Of a stretch of DNA of 64,000 bases, positions 16,971 through 24,900 are shown one piece after another. The first letter of the stretch is position 1; each line of letters opens with the position of its first letter. The translations under genes and the position numbers were made by a program. Below the pieces are notes generated by a model. It worked only from the letters and a program-made list of their open reading frames with translations. It did no database searches and was not told the origin of the DNA. The stretch comes from Adlercreutzia muris (lineage in GTDB: Bacteria > Actinomycetota > Coriobacteriia > Coriobacteriales > Eggerthellaceae): contig NZ_WAJS01000013.1 in the NCBI RefSeq assembly GCF_008831045.1, forward strand, positions 1-64,000, in the 5' to 3' direction.

Positions 16971-17213
16971 ATGAAGCTTTGGAATACCGCGACGTGTCGC
17001 ATAAGGCGTCTCAAGAAAACGGTGGACGAGGAAACGCGGGCCCTGTGCGCGAGCCTGCACGGAAAGCTGGCGAGCACTCGGGGCCAGGGCACCACGGAGT
17101 ACGCCATCCTCGTCGGCGTGCTGGTGGTCATCGCCATCCTCGCCATCACGCTGTTCCGTCCCAAGTTGCAGGAGCTGTGGGATGCCATCGCCAGCGGTAT
17201 CAATGGTCTCTGA
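16971..17213 (+). CDS. flp: Flp-type major pilin
   Basis: An 80-residue prepilin. A basic leader of ~37 residues is followed by the Flp processing site (RG then QGTTEYAILVG, with Glu at +5 after the glycine) and one hydrophobic helix. This is the probable structural subunit of the tad pilus. The leader is longer than in many Flp pilins. A prepilin peptidase must cleave it, but none is encoded in the window. It follows tadC by 63 bp. Confidence 0.88.
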   Translation: MKLWNTATCRIRRLKKTVDEETRALCASLHGKLASTRGQGTTEYAILVGVLVVIAILAITLFRPKLQELWDAIASGINGL

Positions 17214-17401
17214 TCGGGGAGACGGGCCAGGGCACCGTGGAGTACGCCGTGGTGACTGCTGGCGTGGTCTGCGTGATCGTCGCCCTGGGCGCTCTCTGGC
17301 GCATCCTGTCCGCAGGCCTCGTCGTCGATCACGCGCTCATGGCCGCCTCCCATCATCTGGAAGGGGCCCTCGGGTGGGCCTTCGACATCTTCAGCTATTA
17401 G
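17177..17401 (+). CDS. second Flp/TadE-like prepilin overlapping flp
   Basis: A ~74-residue ORF in another frame. It carries its own processing motif (TG then QGTVEYAVV, Glu at +5) and a hydrophobic helix. The likely start is GTG 17177 with AGGAG just upstream, giving a 37-bp overlap with flp. A longer ORF from ATG 16907 runs through the whole flp gene in another frame and is not credible. Probably a minor pilin. The start is uncertain, but the QGTVEYA motif makes it a real gene. Confidence 0.7.
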   Translation: MGCHRQRYQWSLIGETGQGTVEYAVVTAGVVCVIVALGALWRILSAGLVVDHALMAASHHLEGALGWAFDIFSY

Positions 17402-17430
17402 GGCGCGCTCTGGCGCGGGCGGCGCTCATC

Positions 17431-17973
17431 GTGCGACTCGGCTCTGCCGCGCCGCGTCGCGGCCGCGCGGGTCACTGCGGCTGTCGGGAGGATGGCCAGG
17501 CTACTGTGGAGGCCGCTTTCGCCTTGCCGGTGCTGTTTCTGCTCGTGCTTTCGCTCGTACAGCCGGGCATCGTGCTCTACGACCGCATGGTCATGGCCTC
17601 GGCTGCCGCCGAGGGGTGCCGGCTGCTCGCCGCCGGGGCCGGAGACGAGGGGGCGGCCGTGGCCCTCGTCAAGCGGCACCTCGGCTCTGTTCCCGAGCAG
17701 GAAAACTTCCATGTGCACCGCTCCGGCTGCACCTGGGAGGTGATCTGCGAGGGAGGGGGCGCGGCGGATCGGTCGCGGGTGACGGTGCGCACCGAGGTGC
17801 GCCCGCTTCCCCTGTTGGATATGGGGGCGGCTCTGCTCGGGCTGGTCAACGAGCGCGGGAATCTGGTGGTGGAAGTGACGGCCGAGGCACCCACGCGGGC
17901 GCCGTGGGCCCAGCGGTCCCTGGGCGGTGTGAGCCCGGAGGAGAAGGCAGGTGCATGGTGCGATGAAGATTGA
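17431..17973 (+). CDS. TadE-like minor pilin
   Basis: A ~180-residue protein with a pseudopilin motif (DG then QATVEAAFALPVLFLLVLS) and an extracellular C-terminal domain of mixed character (cysteines at CTWEVICEGG). This matches TadE/TadF minor pseudopilins, which help start or regulate Flp pilus assembly. The likely start is GTG 17431. It overlaps the next gene by 23 bp. Confidence 0.75.
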   Translation: MRLGSAAPRRGRAGHCGCREDGQATVEAAFALPVLFLLVLSLVQPGIVLYDRMVMASAAAEGCRLLAAGAGDEGAAVALVKRHLGSVPEQENFHVHRSGCTWEVICEGGGAADRSRVTVRTEVRPLPLLDMGAALLGLVNERGNLVVEVTAEAPTRAPWAQRSLGGVSPEEKAGAWCDED

Positions 17974-20068
17974 CCGATTGATGCGGGACGAGGAGGGCTT
18001 CACCACGGCCGGCATGGCCGTGGCCCTACTCGTGTCGCTGACCCTGCTGTTCTCGGCTGCCCAGGTGTACCGTGTGAACACGCGGGCAGCCGAGATCCAG
18101 GACGTGGCCGATGCCGCGGCCCTGGCTGCCGAGAACCAGGTGGCGGAGTTCATGGTGGCGGTGCGCGTCGTCGATGGGGCGGTGCTCTCCATGACACTGC
18201 TGGGCGCTGCCTCCTACGGCCTGGGCACCGTGGCGCTGTGCATGCCGCCCACGGCCGAGCTGGGGGCCCAGCTCATCTCGGCGGGCCAGAAGGCGCTCAA
18301 TGCCCGGGATGTCCTCGCCGAGCGGGCGGCGTCCGCCCTCGACGGCCTGCAGCGCGCCCTGCCCTTCATGGCCGCCGCCAGTGCGGCGTCGGTGGGCCGT
18401 GCCAACGGAGAGGGTCAGGACAGTGCCTACTATGCCGTGGCGCTGCTCCTCCCCTCCGAGGGGGCGCCCATCACTGTGGGGGAGAACGGGGCCGAGGGGG
18501 CCCTGGAGCAGGAGGTGCAGGAGGGCCAGGACGGGCTGGCCGAGGCGGCGGCTCGGGCTGAGGAGGCGGCGCGGGCCGCAGAGGAGGCCAAGGAGCGCGG
18601 CTTCCGACGGGATTGCGGCGATGCGCCGGACTATTGTATGTACGAGCGGGCCCAGCACCTCGCCGGGCTGGAGGGAGCCGCGAACCCCCATTACACGTCG
18701 GTCGATGCCTGGTCGTTCTCCGTAGCTCTCGAACGGGCTCGGGCTTATTATGCCGCGCGGCTGCGCACCGAGGCACCCGAGGGTCCCTCGGTGGATGAGA
18801 AGGCCCGGTCCGCGTTGCGGCGCATGTTCTACCGCTATGCGGTCACGGTCGTGCGCCAGGCCTGCGATGGGGCCGGAGAGGGCGACGAGGTTGTATTCCC
18901 GCGCCTGCCCCGCAATACCGAGCAGGTGCGCGAGACGACGCTGTACACCGATCCGTCCTATCCGGTGACTACCGACGGCGAGCTGCCCGTCATGCACGCA
19001 TGGGAGGGCTGCCCCGAGTCCGGTCTCGTGGACTACTACGGGTCGCTGCGGACTCTCGAAGAGGGCACCTTCGCCGAATGTCCCGCCTGTCGCTTCACGG
19101 CATCGTCTCTGGGGGCGGTGGCTGCGGCCTCCACGGCCATCGAGAACGGCTTCGAATACCACTACGATGCTGTGGCCCGGGCCTCCGAAGATTACGAGCG
19201 GGCCCGGCGCGAGGCTGAGCCGCTGGCTGAGGCTGTGCGCGAGAAGGCCCAAAGTATCTTCGATCAAGTTCTCGAGACCGTGCGCGGGGCTGCGTCTATG
19301 CGCATCGAAGCACGTCCTCCCGGGGCATCGGGGTGCCTCGCTTTGGTGGTATCCCCGGGTGAGGAGAGTTCGGCCCGGTGGGGAGGTTCCTTCGTTGCGG
19401 GGAACGGTCTGGGGCCACGGGCGGCCGTGGCGGCGGCAACACTCATCGAGGACGGTGATGAGGGGGCCTCGGTGGTGGGAGATCTGCTCGACGGCCTCGG
19501 CGGCGACGGATCTGCTGCGATCGGCGCGGGGCGCATCGTGCTCGACTGCTGGTCCTCGCTGCTCGGGGCCTATGGCACTGGGCAGGCGGCTCTCATAGAG
19601 GGGGTGGAGCGGGCCTTGGACGGGCTACCGCTGGTGGGATCGTCGGGTCTCGGATCGTGGGCGGCCGGGGCGCTGGGCGATGGCCTGGCGGCCGTGGGCC
19701 TCCAGCCGGCCGACATAGCGCCGCTCAAGCCGGTCCTGGTCGATTCAGGCGCGGTGGCTTCTGCTGATAGCGGTCCGCTTTCCGTGCGCTATCTGGCCGT
19801 GCGCGAGGAGATGCTTGGAAGCGCCCCCTCGTCCGGCAACGTGTTCGGTTCTCTGGCGGATCGGATCGAGCGGGAGGCGTTCGACCGCCTCGACGGGCTT
19901 GAAATCGAGATAGCCTGCATCGAGCTGCCTGTCGTCGGCCTCTCGCTGCCTCTGACCGTGGCTCTGCCGCCGGTCGTGACCGAGGGTGCTCAAGGCCTTG
20001 TCGAGCGGGCTATGGACGTGGTGCGCTCGGCGGCGGCCACCCTTGGCCTCGACGGATCATGGGAGTAG
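17951..20068 (+). CDS. large TadG-like pilus-associated protein
   Basis: A 705-residue protein. The N-terminus (EEGFTTAGMAVALLVSLTLLF, then VADAAALAAENQV) is typical of TadG-type proteins with one membrane anchor and a long exported part. The +5 glutamate of true pseudopilins is replaced by glycine, so cleavage by prepilin peptidase is doubtful. The rest contains coiled-coil-prone Ala/Glu stretches (EEAARAAEEAKERG) and no domain that I recognise. It is much larger than the other pilus proteins here and might be an adhesin at the pilus base or tip; that is inference. GTG 17951 has AGGAG 7 nt upstream; ATG 17963 is the alternative. Confidence 0.7.
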   Translation: MHGAMKIDRLMRDEEGFTTAGMAVALLVSLTLLFSAAQVYRVNTRAAEIQDVADAAALAAENQVAEFMVAVRVVDGAVLSMTLLGAASYGLGTVALCMPPTAELGAQLISAGQKALNARDVLAERAASALDGLQRALPFMAAASAASVGRANGEGQDSAYYAVALLLPSEGAPITVGENGAEGALEQEVQEGQDGLAEAAARAEEAARAAEEAKERGFRRDCGDAPDYCMYERAQHLAGLEGAANPHYTSVDAWSFSVALERARAYYAARLRTEAPEGPSVDEKARSALRRMFYRYAVTVVRQACDGAGEGDEVVFPRLPRNTEQVRETTLYTDPSYPVTTDGELPVMHAWEGCPESGLVDYYGSLRTLEEGTFAECPACRFTASSLGAVAAASTAIENGFEYHYDAVARASEDYERARREAEPLAEAVREKAQSIFDQVLETVRGAASMRIEARPPGASGCLALVVSPGEESSARWGGSFVAGNGLGPRAAVAAATLIEDGDEGASVVGDLLDGLGGDGSAAIGAGRIVLDCWSSLLGAYGTGQAALIEGVERALDGLPLVGSSGLGSWAAGALGDGLAAVGLQPADIAPLKPVLVDSGAVASADSGPLSVRYLAVREEMLGSAPSSGNVFGSLADRIEREAFDRLDGLEIEIACIELPVVGLSLPLTVALPPVVTEGAQGLVERAMDVVRSAAATLGLDGSWE

Positions 20069-20077
20069 GGGGACGCC

Positions 20078-20515
20078 ATGGGTGGGACGCGTCTGAGAGA
20101 GGAGAAAGGGCAGGCGACGGTGGAACTGGCCGTCATGCTGCCGGTGGCCATCGTCGTCGCGATAGTAGTCGTGAACGCGCTCACGTTCTTCGGGACCTGC
20201 GCCTCCTTCGATCGGGTGTCGCGGCAGACAGTATGTGCGTGGGCCGCCGCGCCCGCGGCTGGGGAGGACGCAGGCGACGTGGCGGCCCGGCTGGCCGACG
20301 AGTTGGAGGAACGCTTCGCTGAGTCCCATACGGCCGTTTCGGTGAGGGCCGAGGCCGCCTCGGCGGGATTGGTGCGCTTCACGGCCCGTATCGAGTACTT
20401 TCCGACGCTCTTCGGCCTCGGCTTGCGCAGCGAGGTGTTCGGCGTAGCGCTCCCGCCTCTGGTTCATGAGGTTGATTTGGCGGTCGATGCCTACAAGCCG
20501 GGCATCTTATTCTAA
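20078..20515 (+). CDS. TadE-like minor pilin
   Basis: A 145-residue protein starting with a pseudopilin motif (KG then QATVELAVMLPVAIVVAIVV, Glu at +5) and an exported C-terminal domain. This is the third TadE-type subunit of the operon. The ATG at 20078 follows AGGGGGACGCC, ten bases after the TadG-like stop. Confidence 0.78.
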   Translation: MGGTRLREEKGQATVELAVMLPVAIVVAIVVVNALTFFGTCASFDRVSRQTVCAWAAAPAAGEDAGDVAARLADELEERFAESHTAVSVRAEAASAGLVRFTARIEYFPTLFGLGLRSEVFGVALPPLVHEVDLAVDAYKPGILF

Positions 20516-20528
20516 GGAAGGTGATGGC

Positions 20529-21065
20529 ATGACAACGCAAGCCAGGCGGCTGCTGCGAGCCACGGGGTTTCTCGGTGCTGTGTTTCTGATCTTGGCGGTC
20601 GCCGCAGTCGCATCGGCGCCGACGGCTTCCGGCGGGACCTCCCTGCTCTCTGGCCGTGCCTTCGCCGACGGGGTGATCGCCCGTGCGGTCGACGAGGCGA
20701 CTGCGGACGCGACGGTCTCACGCGAGGATATGGGTCCGCTCGGGCCGATGGACGACGTCCTGGGTCGTCAGGCCGCCGACGCACCCCCATGGTTCGAGCA
20801 GGAAGTACTCCCTCTGGCCGAGGCCTGCGATCTGCGGGCTCTGGACGACTGGTCTGTGGTGGGCTTCACCATGGCGGGGGAGGTAGCGACGGTTCGGCAG
20901 TGGGTCGTCGCCTCGTTGGAGGAGCGCGGTTGGGCGCTCGTGGAGACCGGCGAGGGCGCGACTCTCGCCGGTATCAAGGAAGGAGGGACGTGTCCATGGC
21001 TCTTGCTCAGTTGCACGCCCGTAGGCGACGAGGTGTGCATCGTCGTCCAGATTCCGGTTCCGTAG
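20529..21065 (+). CDS. secreted protein of unknown function in tad operon
   Basis: A 178-residue protein with a hydrophobic N-terminal segment (GFLGAVFLILAVAAVASAP) that could be a signal peptide or anchor. The exported domain matches no family that I recognise. GAAGGTGATGGC precedes the ATG. It begins 13 bp after the TadE-like gene, and the next gene starts inside its end, so it belongs to the pilus operon. Confidence 0.62.
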   Translation: MTTQARRLLRATGFLGAVFLILAVAAVASAPTASGGTSLLSGRAFADGVIARAVDEATADATVSREDMGPLGPMDDVLGRQAADAPPWFEQEVLPLAEACDLRALDDWSVVGFTMAGEVATVRQWVVASLEERGWALVETGEGATLAGIKEGGTCPWLLLSCTPVGDEVCIVVQIPVP

Positions 21066-21427
21066 GCGATGGGGCACCTGCGCCCTTCGGCGGCACATGG
21101 GTCGTAGCCGCCAGCCCGCTCATGCGCTTGCGCGGCTTGGCGGGGCGGCCCCCCGATCGGACGGTGATGGTGCTGCCTCGCTGTCGCGATGTGCACACGC
21201 TTACCATGCGCCACCCACTCGACATTGCCTTCGTCGACCGCGCTGGCCGGGTGATCGAAGTGCACCGGCTCGTACTGCCCGGCACTCGCCTGCGCAGCGA
21301 TCGGGCCTTCGGGGCCATCGAGCGCTTCGCCCGGCCCGGCCCCTGGTTTATGCGCGGCGATAGCGTTGAAATTCCCGGTTGCAAGAAAAGCGGCCCTCGA
21401 CGGGTTGCGGAACGGAGGCGGCGATGA
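20996..21427 (+). CDS. DUF192-family protein
   Basis: A 143-residue protein with the DUF192 pattern (CRDVHTLTMRHPLDIAFVDR, then VIEVHRLVLPGTRLRSDRAF). Family members are small beta-rich proteins, often exported and of unknown role, and sometimes sit in tad loci. The ATG at 20996 has AAGGAGG about 10 nt upstream, giving a 70-bp overlap with the preceding gene. Its stop overlaps the next start (ATGA). Confidence 0.68.
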   Translation: MALAQLHARRRRGVHRRPDSGSVGDGAPAPFGGTWVVAASPLMRLRGLAGRPPDRTVMVLPRCRDVHTLTMRHPLDIAFVDRAGRVIEVHRLVLPGTRLRSDRAFGAIERFARPGPWFMRGDSVEIPGCKKSGPRRVAERRRR

Positions 21428-21771
21428 AGATCTGCCCCACCTGTAAGAGCAAGTTGTTCGATGATATGGATACCTGCTTCGGGTGTATGTACCGTTTCGG
21501 CACTGATCCCGAGCGGGAGCGGGAGGCCGAGGCCCTCTCGTGGCCGCCCTCCCTGGAGGACGTCAACGAGGGAGCGGTGTTCGAGGAGGCGGTGCCCTGG
21601 CCCGCAGGCTCCGGGCCTGCGCCCTGCCCCGCCGCGCCGCCGGCTTCCCCGCCAGGATATGCGGCCCGGGGCGAGCGCATCATGGGGGTGTCCGGTCTCG
21701 TGCTCCGCGTGCTCGCTGGCGACGGCGCCCCCGGCGCACCGCTGCTCACCATAACGATCGAGCCGGCCTGA
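21424..21771 (+). CDS. zinc-ribbon protein at end of tad operon
   Basis: A 115-residue protein beginning with a four-cysteine zinc ribbon (CPTCKSKLFDDMDTCFGC, residues 4-21). A Pro/Ala-rich linker and a short C-terminal segment (GVSGLVLRVLAGDGAPGAPL) follow. That last segment resembles the opening of a domain whose remainder is absent. Function is unknown. It is coupled to the DUF192 gene by a 4-base overlap and is the last gene of the operon. Confidence 0.65.
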   Translation: MKICPTCKSKLFDDMDTCFGCMYRFGTDPEREREAEALSWPPSLEDVNEGAVFEEAVPWPAGSGPAPCPAAPPASPPGYAARGERIMGVSGLVLRVLAGDGAPGAPLLTITIEPA

Positions 21772-21782
21772 GGGGCCGGCTC
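21760..21782 (+). terminator. GC-rich hairpin ending the tad operon
   Basis: GAGCCGGCC/GGCCGGCTC with a 5-nt loop spans the last stop codon. No T-run follows, so termination may be inefficient or factor-dependent. It separates the tad operon from the convergent ModE-like gene. Confidence 0.45.
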
Positions 21783-21828
21783 GCGCAGGTCGTTTGCGGG
21801 GGAGACCGCGTTCTCTTGAGAGGGCCCC

Positions 21829-22173
21829 CTAGCGTGTCATCTCGTCGAAGAGCTGTTCCGCTTCGCGGGCCAGGCGCTCCTGGATGGCGAGGTAGGCGTC
21901 CAGGAGGCGGTCGCCGTCCTCGGTCAAGGTGGACCCGTGGGCGCCGTCGCGCACGAGGAGCTGGATGCCCAGCGTGCCCTCGGTGTCCTTGATGACGCGC
22001 CACGCCTTGCTGTAGGCCATGCGCATAGCCTTGGCGGCGGCGTTAAGGGAGCCGTGCTCCCTCACGCCGAGGCAGAGCTTCGCGATGCCCGGGCCGAACG
22101 CCGATTTCTCCTCCGCATCCGGGTTGGACACGGTGAGGCGCACGACGGGGGTGAGCGATTGCAGCTGGCCCAT
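21829..22173 (-). CDS. ModE N-terminal-like winged-helix DNA-binding protein
   Basis: A 114-residue protein with only the LysR-like winged helix found at the N-terminus of ModE (LCLGVREHGSLNAAAKAMRM, then AYSKAWRVIKDTEGTLGIQL). It lacks the molybdate-binding MOP domains of full ModE, so a molybdate response is not shown. It lies 22 bp after thrC on the same strand. Given the molybdoenzymes in this genome, a molybdenum-linked role is possible but unproven. Confidence 0.78.
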   Translation of the reverse strand: MGQLQSLTPVVRLTVSNPDAEEKSAFGPGIAKLCLGVREHGSLNAAAKAMRMAYSKAWRVIKDTEGTLGIQLLVRDGAHGSTLTEDGDRLLDAYLAIQERLAREAEQLFDEMTR

Positions 22174-22195
22174 GACTATCTCCCGTTCTGGATGG

Positions 22196-23770
22196 CTATC
22201 GCCGGCAGAAAGCCTCGGCCGCGGCCTCGATAGCTTCCACGTCGTTGTCGATCACGTCGGTAAATCGTACCTCCATGGTATCAAGGTTGGCAAGCCCCGC
22301 CGGGATATCGCACCGGCCCGTTTCCTCGGCGATGCGCTCGTTGAGCTGGCAGCCCGTCAGCGACGCCACCTCGGCGGGCAGCGCCTCGCCCGGAGCCATG
22401 GCATGGAGGGCCCGGTACACGTTGTCGCCGAACTTCGCCCAATGGGCGGTCGAGGCGATGAGCACGGGGTTCTCGCCGCGCAAGTTCTGGGCGGCGGCAT
22501 AGGCCACGGCCGTATGGGGATCCAGCAGGTAGCCGTGCTCGTCGAGCACTTCCTTGATAGTGGCGAGGCAGTGGGCGTTGTCGATGGAGTCGGCGCTGAA
22601 GTTCTCGCGGACGCGGGCAAAGGTGTCGCTGTCCACGCGGAAGCAGTGCTTCTCGTTCAAGTCGGCCATCCACCGGCCGATGGCCTCTCCATCGCGGCCC
22701 GTGAGCTCGAACAGCTGCCGCTCGAGGTTAGAGGACACGAGGATGTCCATGGAAGGGGAGGCAGTGAGGATGAACGCGCGGTCGGAGATATCGTAGGTGC
22801 CCGTGTTGATGAAGTCGGTCAGCACACGGTTGTCGTTGCTCGCGCAGAGCAGCATGCCGATGGGCGTGCCGATCTGCTTGGCGTACCATGCCGCGAGGAT
22901 ATTGCCGAAGTTGCCCGTGGGCACGCAGACGTCGATCTCGTCGCCGGCCTCGATCTTGCCGGAGGCCACGAGCTCGGCGTAGCTGGAGATGTAGTACACC
23001 ACCTGGGGCAACAGGCGCCCCCAGTTGATGGAGTTGGCGCTGGATAGGGCGACGGCGTCTTCGGTGAGCAGTTGTTTGGCGAAGGCATCGTCGGAGAAGG
23101 TGCGCTTCACGCCGGTCTGGCAGTCGTCGAAATTGCCGCGCACGGCCCATACGCGCACATTGTCGCCAGTAGTGGTGACCATCTGCTTGCGCTGGATGTC
23201 GCTCACGCCGCCATCGGGGAACAGCACGCCGATAGTGGTGCCGTCGACGCCCTTGAAGCCCTCGAGGGCCGCCTTGCCCGTGTCGCCGGAGGTGGCCACG
23301 AGGATCATGAAGTCGTGGTCGAGCTTGCCCGCCTCGCGCAGGGCGCTCGCGCTGGCCGAGAAGAAGTGCGGTAGGCACTGCAGCGCCATGTCCTTGAAGG
23401 CGCTCGTGGGGCCGTGCCACAGCTCCAGAATGTGCGTGTTGTCGTCCAGGGAGGTGATGGGGCAGATGGCCGCATCGTCGAAGTTCTCGCCATAGGCGCG
23501 ACCCATCAGCTCATCGATGGTCTCATCGGGCAGATCGATGTTGAAGGCCTTGTATATGGCTGCCGCCCGCTCGGCGTAGGGCAGCTCGGCCAGGGCCGCG
23601 ATTTCGGCCACCGATAGCGAGGGCAGCTCCTGGGGCACGTACAGGCCGCCGCCAGCCGCCAGGCCGTTCACCACGGCCTCGGTGAAGGGAACCGGCCCCC
23701 CGGCCGCTCCCCGCGTGTCCACGTACAGGTTCTGGCCGAACGAGGCGGCCCGGTCGATGCATTGCGCCAT
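22196..23770 (-). CDS. thrC: threonine synthase
   Basis: A 524-residue PLP enzyme that converts O-phosphohomoserine to threonine. The PLP-lysine motif (HGPTSAFKDMALQ) and the phosphate-binding SGDTGKAALEGFKG stretch are clear, as are the C-terminal AHWAKFGDNV and N-terminal GGLYVPQELP segments of the long (fungal/Gram-negative-like) threonine synthase class. The ATG at 23770 has an AGAGAAGGATGAG leader. It appears to be transcribed with the ModE-like gene; no other threonine gene is near. Confidence 0.93.
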   Translation of the reverse strand: MAQCIDRAASFGQNLYVDTRGAAGGPVPFTEAVVNGLAAGGGLYVPQELPSLSVAEIAALAELPYAERAAAIYKAFNIDLPDETIDELMGRAYGENFDDAAICPITSLDDNTHILELWHGPTSAFKDMALQCLPHFFSASASALREAGKLDHDFMILVATSGDTGKAALEGFKGVDGTTIGVLFPDGGVSDIQRKQMVTTTGDNVRVWAVRGNFDDCQTGVKRTFSDDAFAKQLLTEDAVALSSANSINWGRLLPQVVYYISSYAELVASGKIEAGDEIDVCVPTGNFGNILAAWYAKQIGTPIGMLLCASNDNRVLTDFINTGTYDISDRAFILTASPSMDILVSSNLERQLFELTGRDGEAIGRWMADLNEKHCFRVDSDTFARVRENFSADSIDNAHCLATIKEVLDEHGYLLDPHTAVAYAAAQNLRGENPVLIASTAHWAKFGDNVYRALHAMAPGEALPAEVASLTGCQLNERIAEETGRCDIPAGLANLDTMEVRFTDVIDNDVEAIEAAAEAFCRR

Positions 23771-24053
23771 GACTCATCCTTCTCTGAAAGACGTTAATGG
23801 GGTCAAGAATACCATGGGGCGGACCGCGATTGGACAGCCGTGAGGTGAACGATGGGCAAATAGAGAGGAAAGTGGATATGGCTCTCGGCGGCAGTGCGGT
23901 TTGTCGCGGCTTTACTCCCGGGGCGTCTGTCCCACTGGTCGGTGCGCGCTGTCGGGGGTTCTCCGCCCAGGCTTCCTTGCTGCCCCCCCGTCGACAGCTC
24001 GGGTCGGCGGCGCGCGAGGGGTGTTCGCGCGACCGTTCGCGAAAAAGTATGAA
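23771..24053. other. intergenic region between thrC and feo operators
   Basis: A divergent gap with no ORF that I can support. Its left end holds the thrC promoter region. The AT-rich right end leads into the feo operators at 24054-24090. I see no hairpin or repeat beyond those operators. Confidence 0.5.
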
Positions 24054-24090
24054 AAAGTTAACTTTATAGGGTTTACGAAAGTTAACTTTA
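24054..24090 (+). promoter_or_regulatory. twin palindromic operators upstream of feoA
   Basis: AAAGTTAACTTT occurs twice as a perfect 12-bp palindrome (24054-24065 and 24078-24089), centres 24 bp apart, in an AT-rich patch just before the first feoA. Such a site is a natural target for a dimeric metalloregulator. The DtxR-type protein encoded at 27743 is the likely binder. A related dyad recurs before feoB. Confidence 0.65.
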
Positions 24091-24136
24091 GATTACAATA
24101 CGTTGCTGCATGCAACTAACATTGATGGGAGACGCT

Positions 24137-24418
24137 ATGAGCCAAGCAATGGTCTCGGAAAGCGCTTGCTGCAAGACCGGGAGCACCGGAGCAGCGTGCC
24201 AGCCGATGCCGCTCGCCTTTTTGCGCAGCGGCGATATGGCGAACGTCGTCCGCGTGCGCGGAAAGGGCGAGGTGCATCACCATCTCGAGAACCTGGGGTT
24301 CGTCGAGGGTGCGGCCGTATCCGTCGTTTCCGAGCAGGCGGGGAACTTTATCGTGCAGATCAAGGGGGCAAGCGTCGCCCTCGATCGCAGCGTGGCATCG
24401 AAGATCATCGTCGCTTGA
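24137..24418 (+). CDS. feoA: FeoA-domain protein
   Basis: A 93-residue SH3-like FeoA protein with an N-terminal extension (residues ~1-25) before the core (MANVVRVRGKGEVHHHLENL, then GFVEGAAVSVVSEQAGNFIV). FeoA partners FeoB in ferrous iron uptake and may tune its GTPase. The start ATG at 24137 has GGGAG 6 nt upstream. It is first in the feo operon. Confidence 0.88.
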   Translation: MSQAMVSESACCKTGSTGAACQPMPLAFLRSGDMANVVRVRGKGEVHHHLENLGFVEGAAVSVVSEQAGNFIVQIKGASVALDRSVASKIIVA

Positions 24419-24521
24419 GGCAGCATGGCTGGCGAGGCGCTTGCGGTCGAGACCTGCCCCGGCCCTTGGCTGCCGCATCTCCTGTCGCGCCCGTTTCAGA
24501 GGAACACAGAAAGGAAGGACT

Positions 24522-24752
24522 ATGGCAGAGCATAAGACCCTGCGCGATGTAGCCGTGGGCCAGTCGGCCACCGTGCGTCGCCTGGTGGGCGAAGGCGCCG
24601 TGAAGCGCCGCATCATGGACATGGGCATCACAAAGGGCACCGAGGTGTTTGTGCGCAAGGTGGCTCCCTTGGGCGATCCCATCGAGGTGACCGTGCGCGG
24701 CTTCGAGCTGTCGCTGCGCAAAGACGAGGCGGAAAACGTGCTCGTCGCCTAA
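24522..24752 (+). CDS. feoA: second FeoA-domain protein
   Basis: A 76-residue FeoA protein (LRDVAVGQSATVRRLVGEGA, RRIMDMGITKGTEV, IEVTVRGFELSLRKDEAENV). It matches the canonical FeoA length and motif better than the first copy. The ATG at 24522 follows AAAGGAAGGAC. Two FeoA genes before feoB is a known variant, perhaps forming a hetero-assembly with FeoB. Confidence 0.9.
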   Translation: MAEHKTLRDVAVGQSATVRRLVGEGAVKRRIMDMGITKGTEVFVRKVAPLGDPIEVTVRGFELSLRKDEAENVLVA

Positions 24753-24803
24753 GGGAGATCGCACCCCTCCCTCTCGCGCCTCGGGCGCATTTTTTCTCCC
24801 CAG

Positions 24804-24825
24804 TAGTTAACTAGAACTAACTTTA
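24804..24825 (+). promoter_or_regulatory. second operator-like dyad, between feoA2 and feoB
   Basis: TAGTTAACTA (24804-24813) is a 10-bp palindrome sharing the GTTAAC core with the sites before feoA. An adjacent ACTAACTTTA half-site follows. The presence of an internal operator suggests that feoB also has its own metal-regulated promoter. Confidence 0.5.
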
Positions 24826-24900
24826 TTGTCCCGCGGGTGCCCGGGAGAGCGCCGCGGAAAGGACGCGGGACGACGTCATTAGGAGAAGGAAAGGCTGATC

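Noticed and set aside
16907-17176. Upstream part of the ORF containing the second pilin
   Set aside because: It would run through the whole flp gene in another frame; only the segment from about 17177 carries pilin features.
23797-24069. 90-residue ORF before the feo operators
   Set aside because: No credible ribosome binding site for the full ORF, no recognised motif, and its end runs into the operator palindromes.
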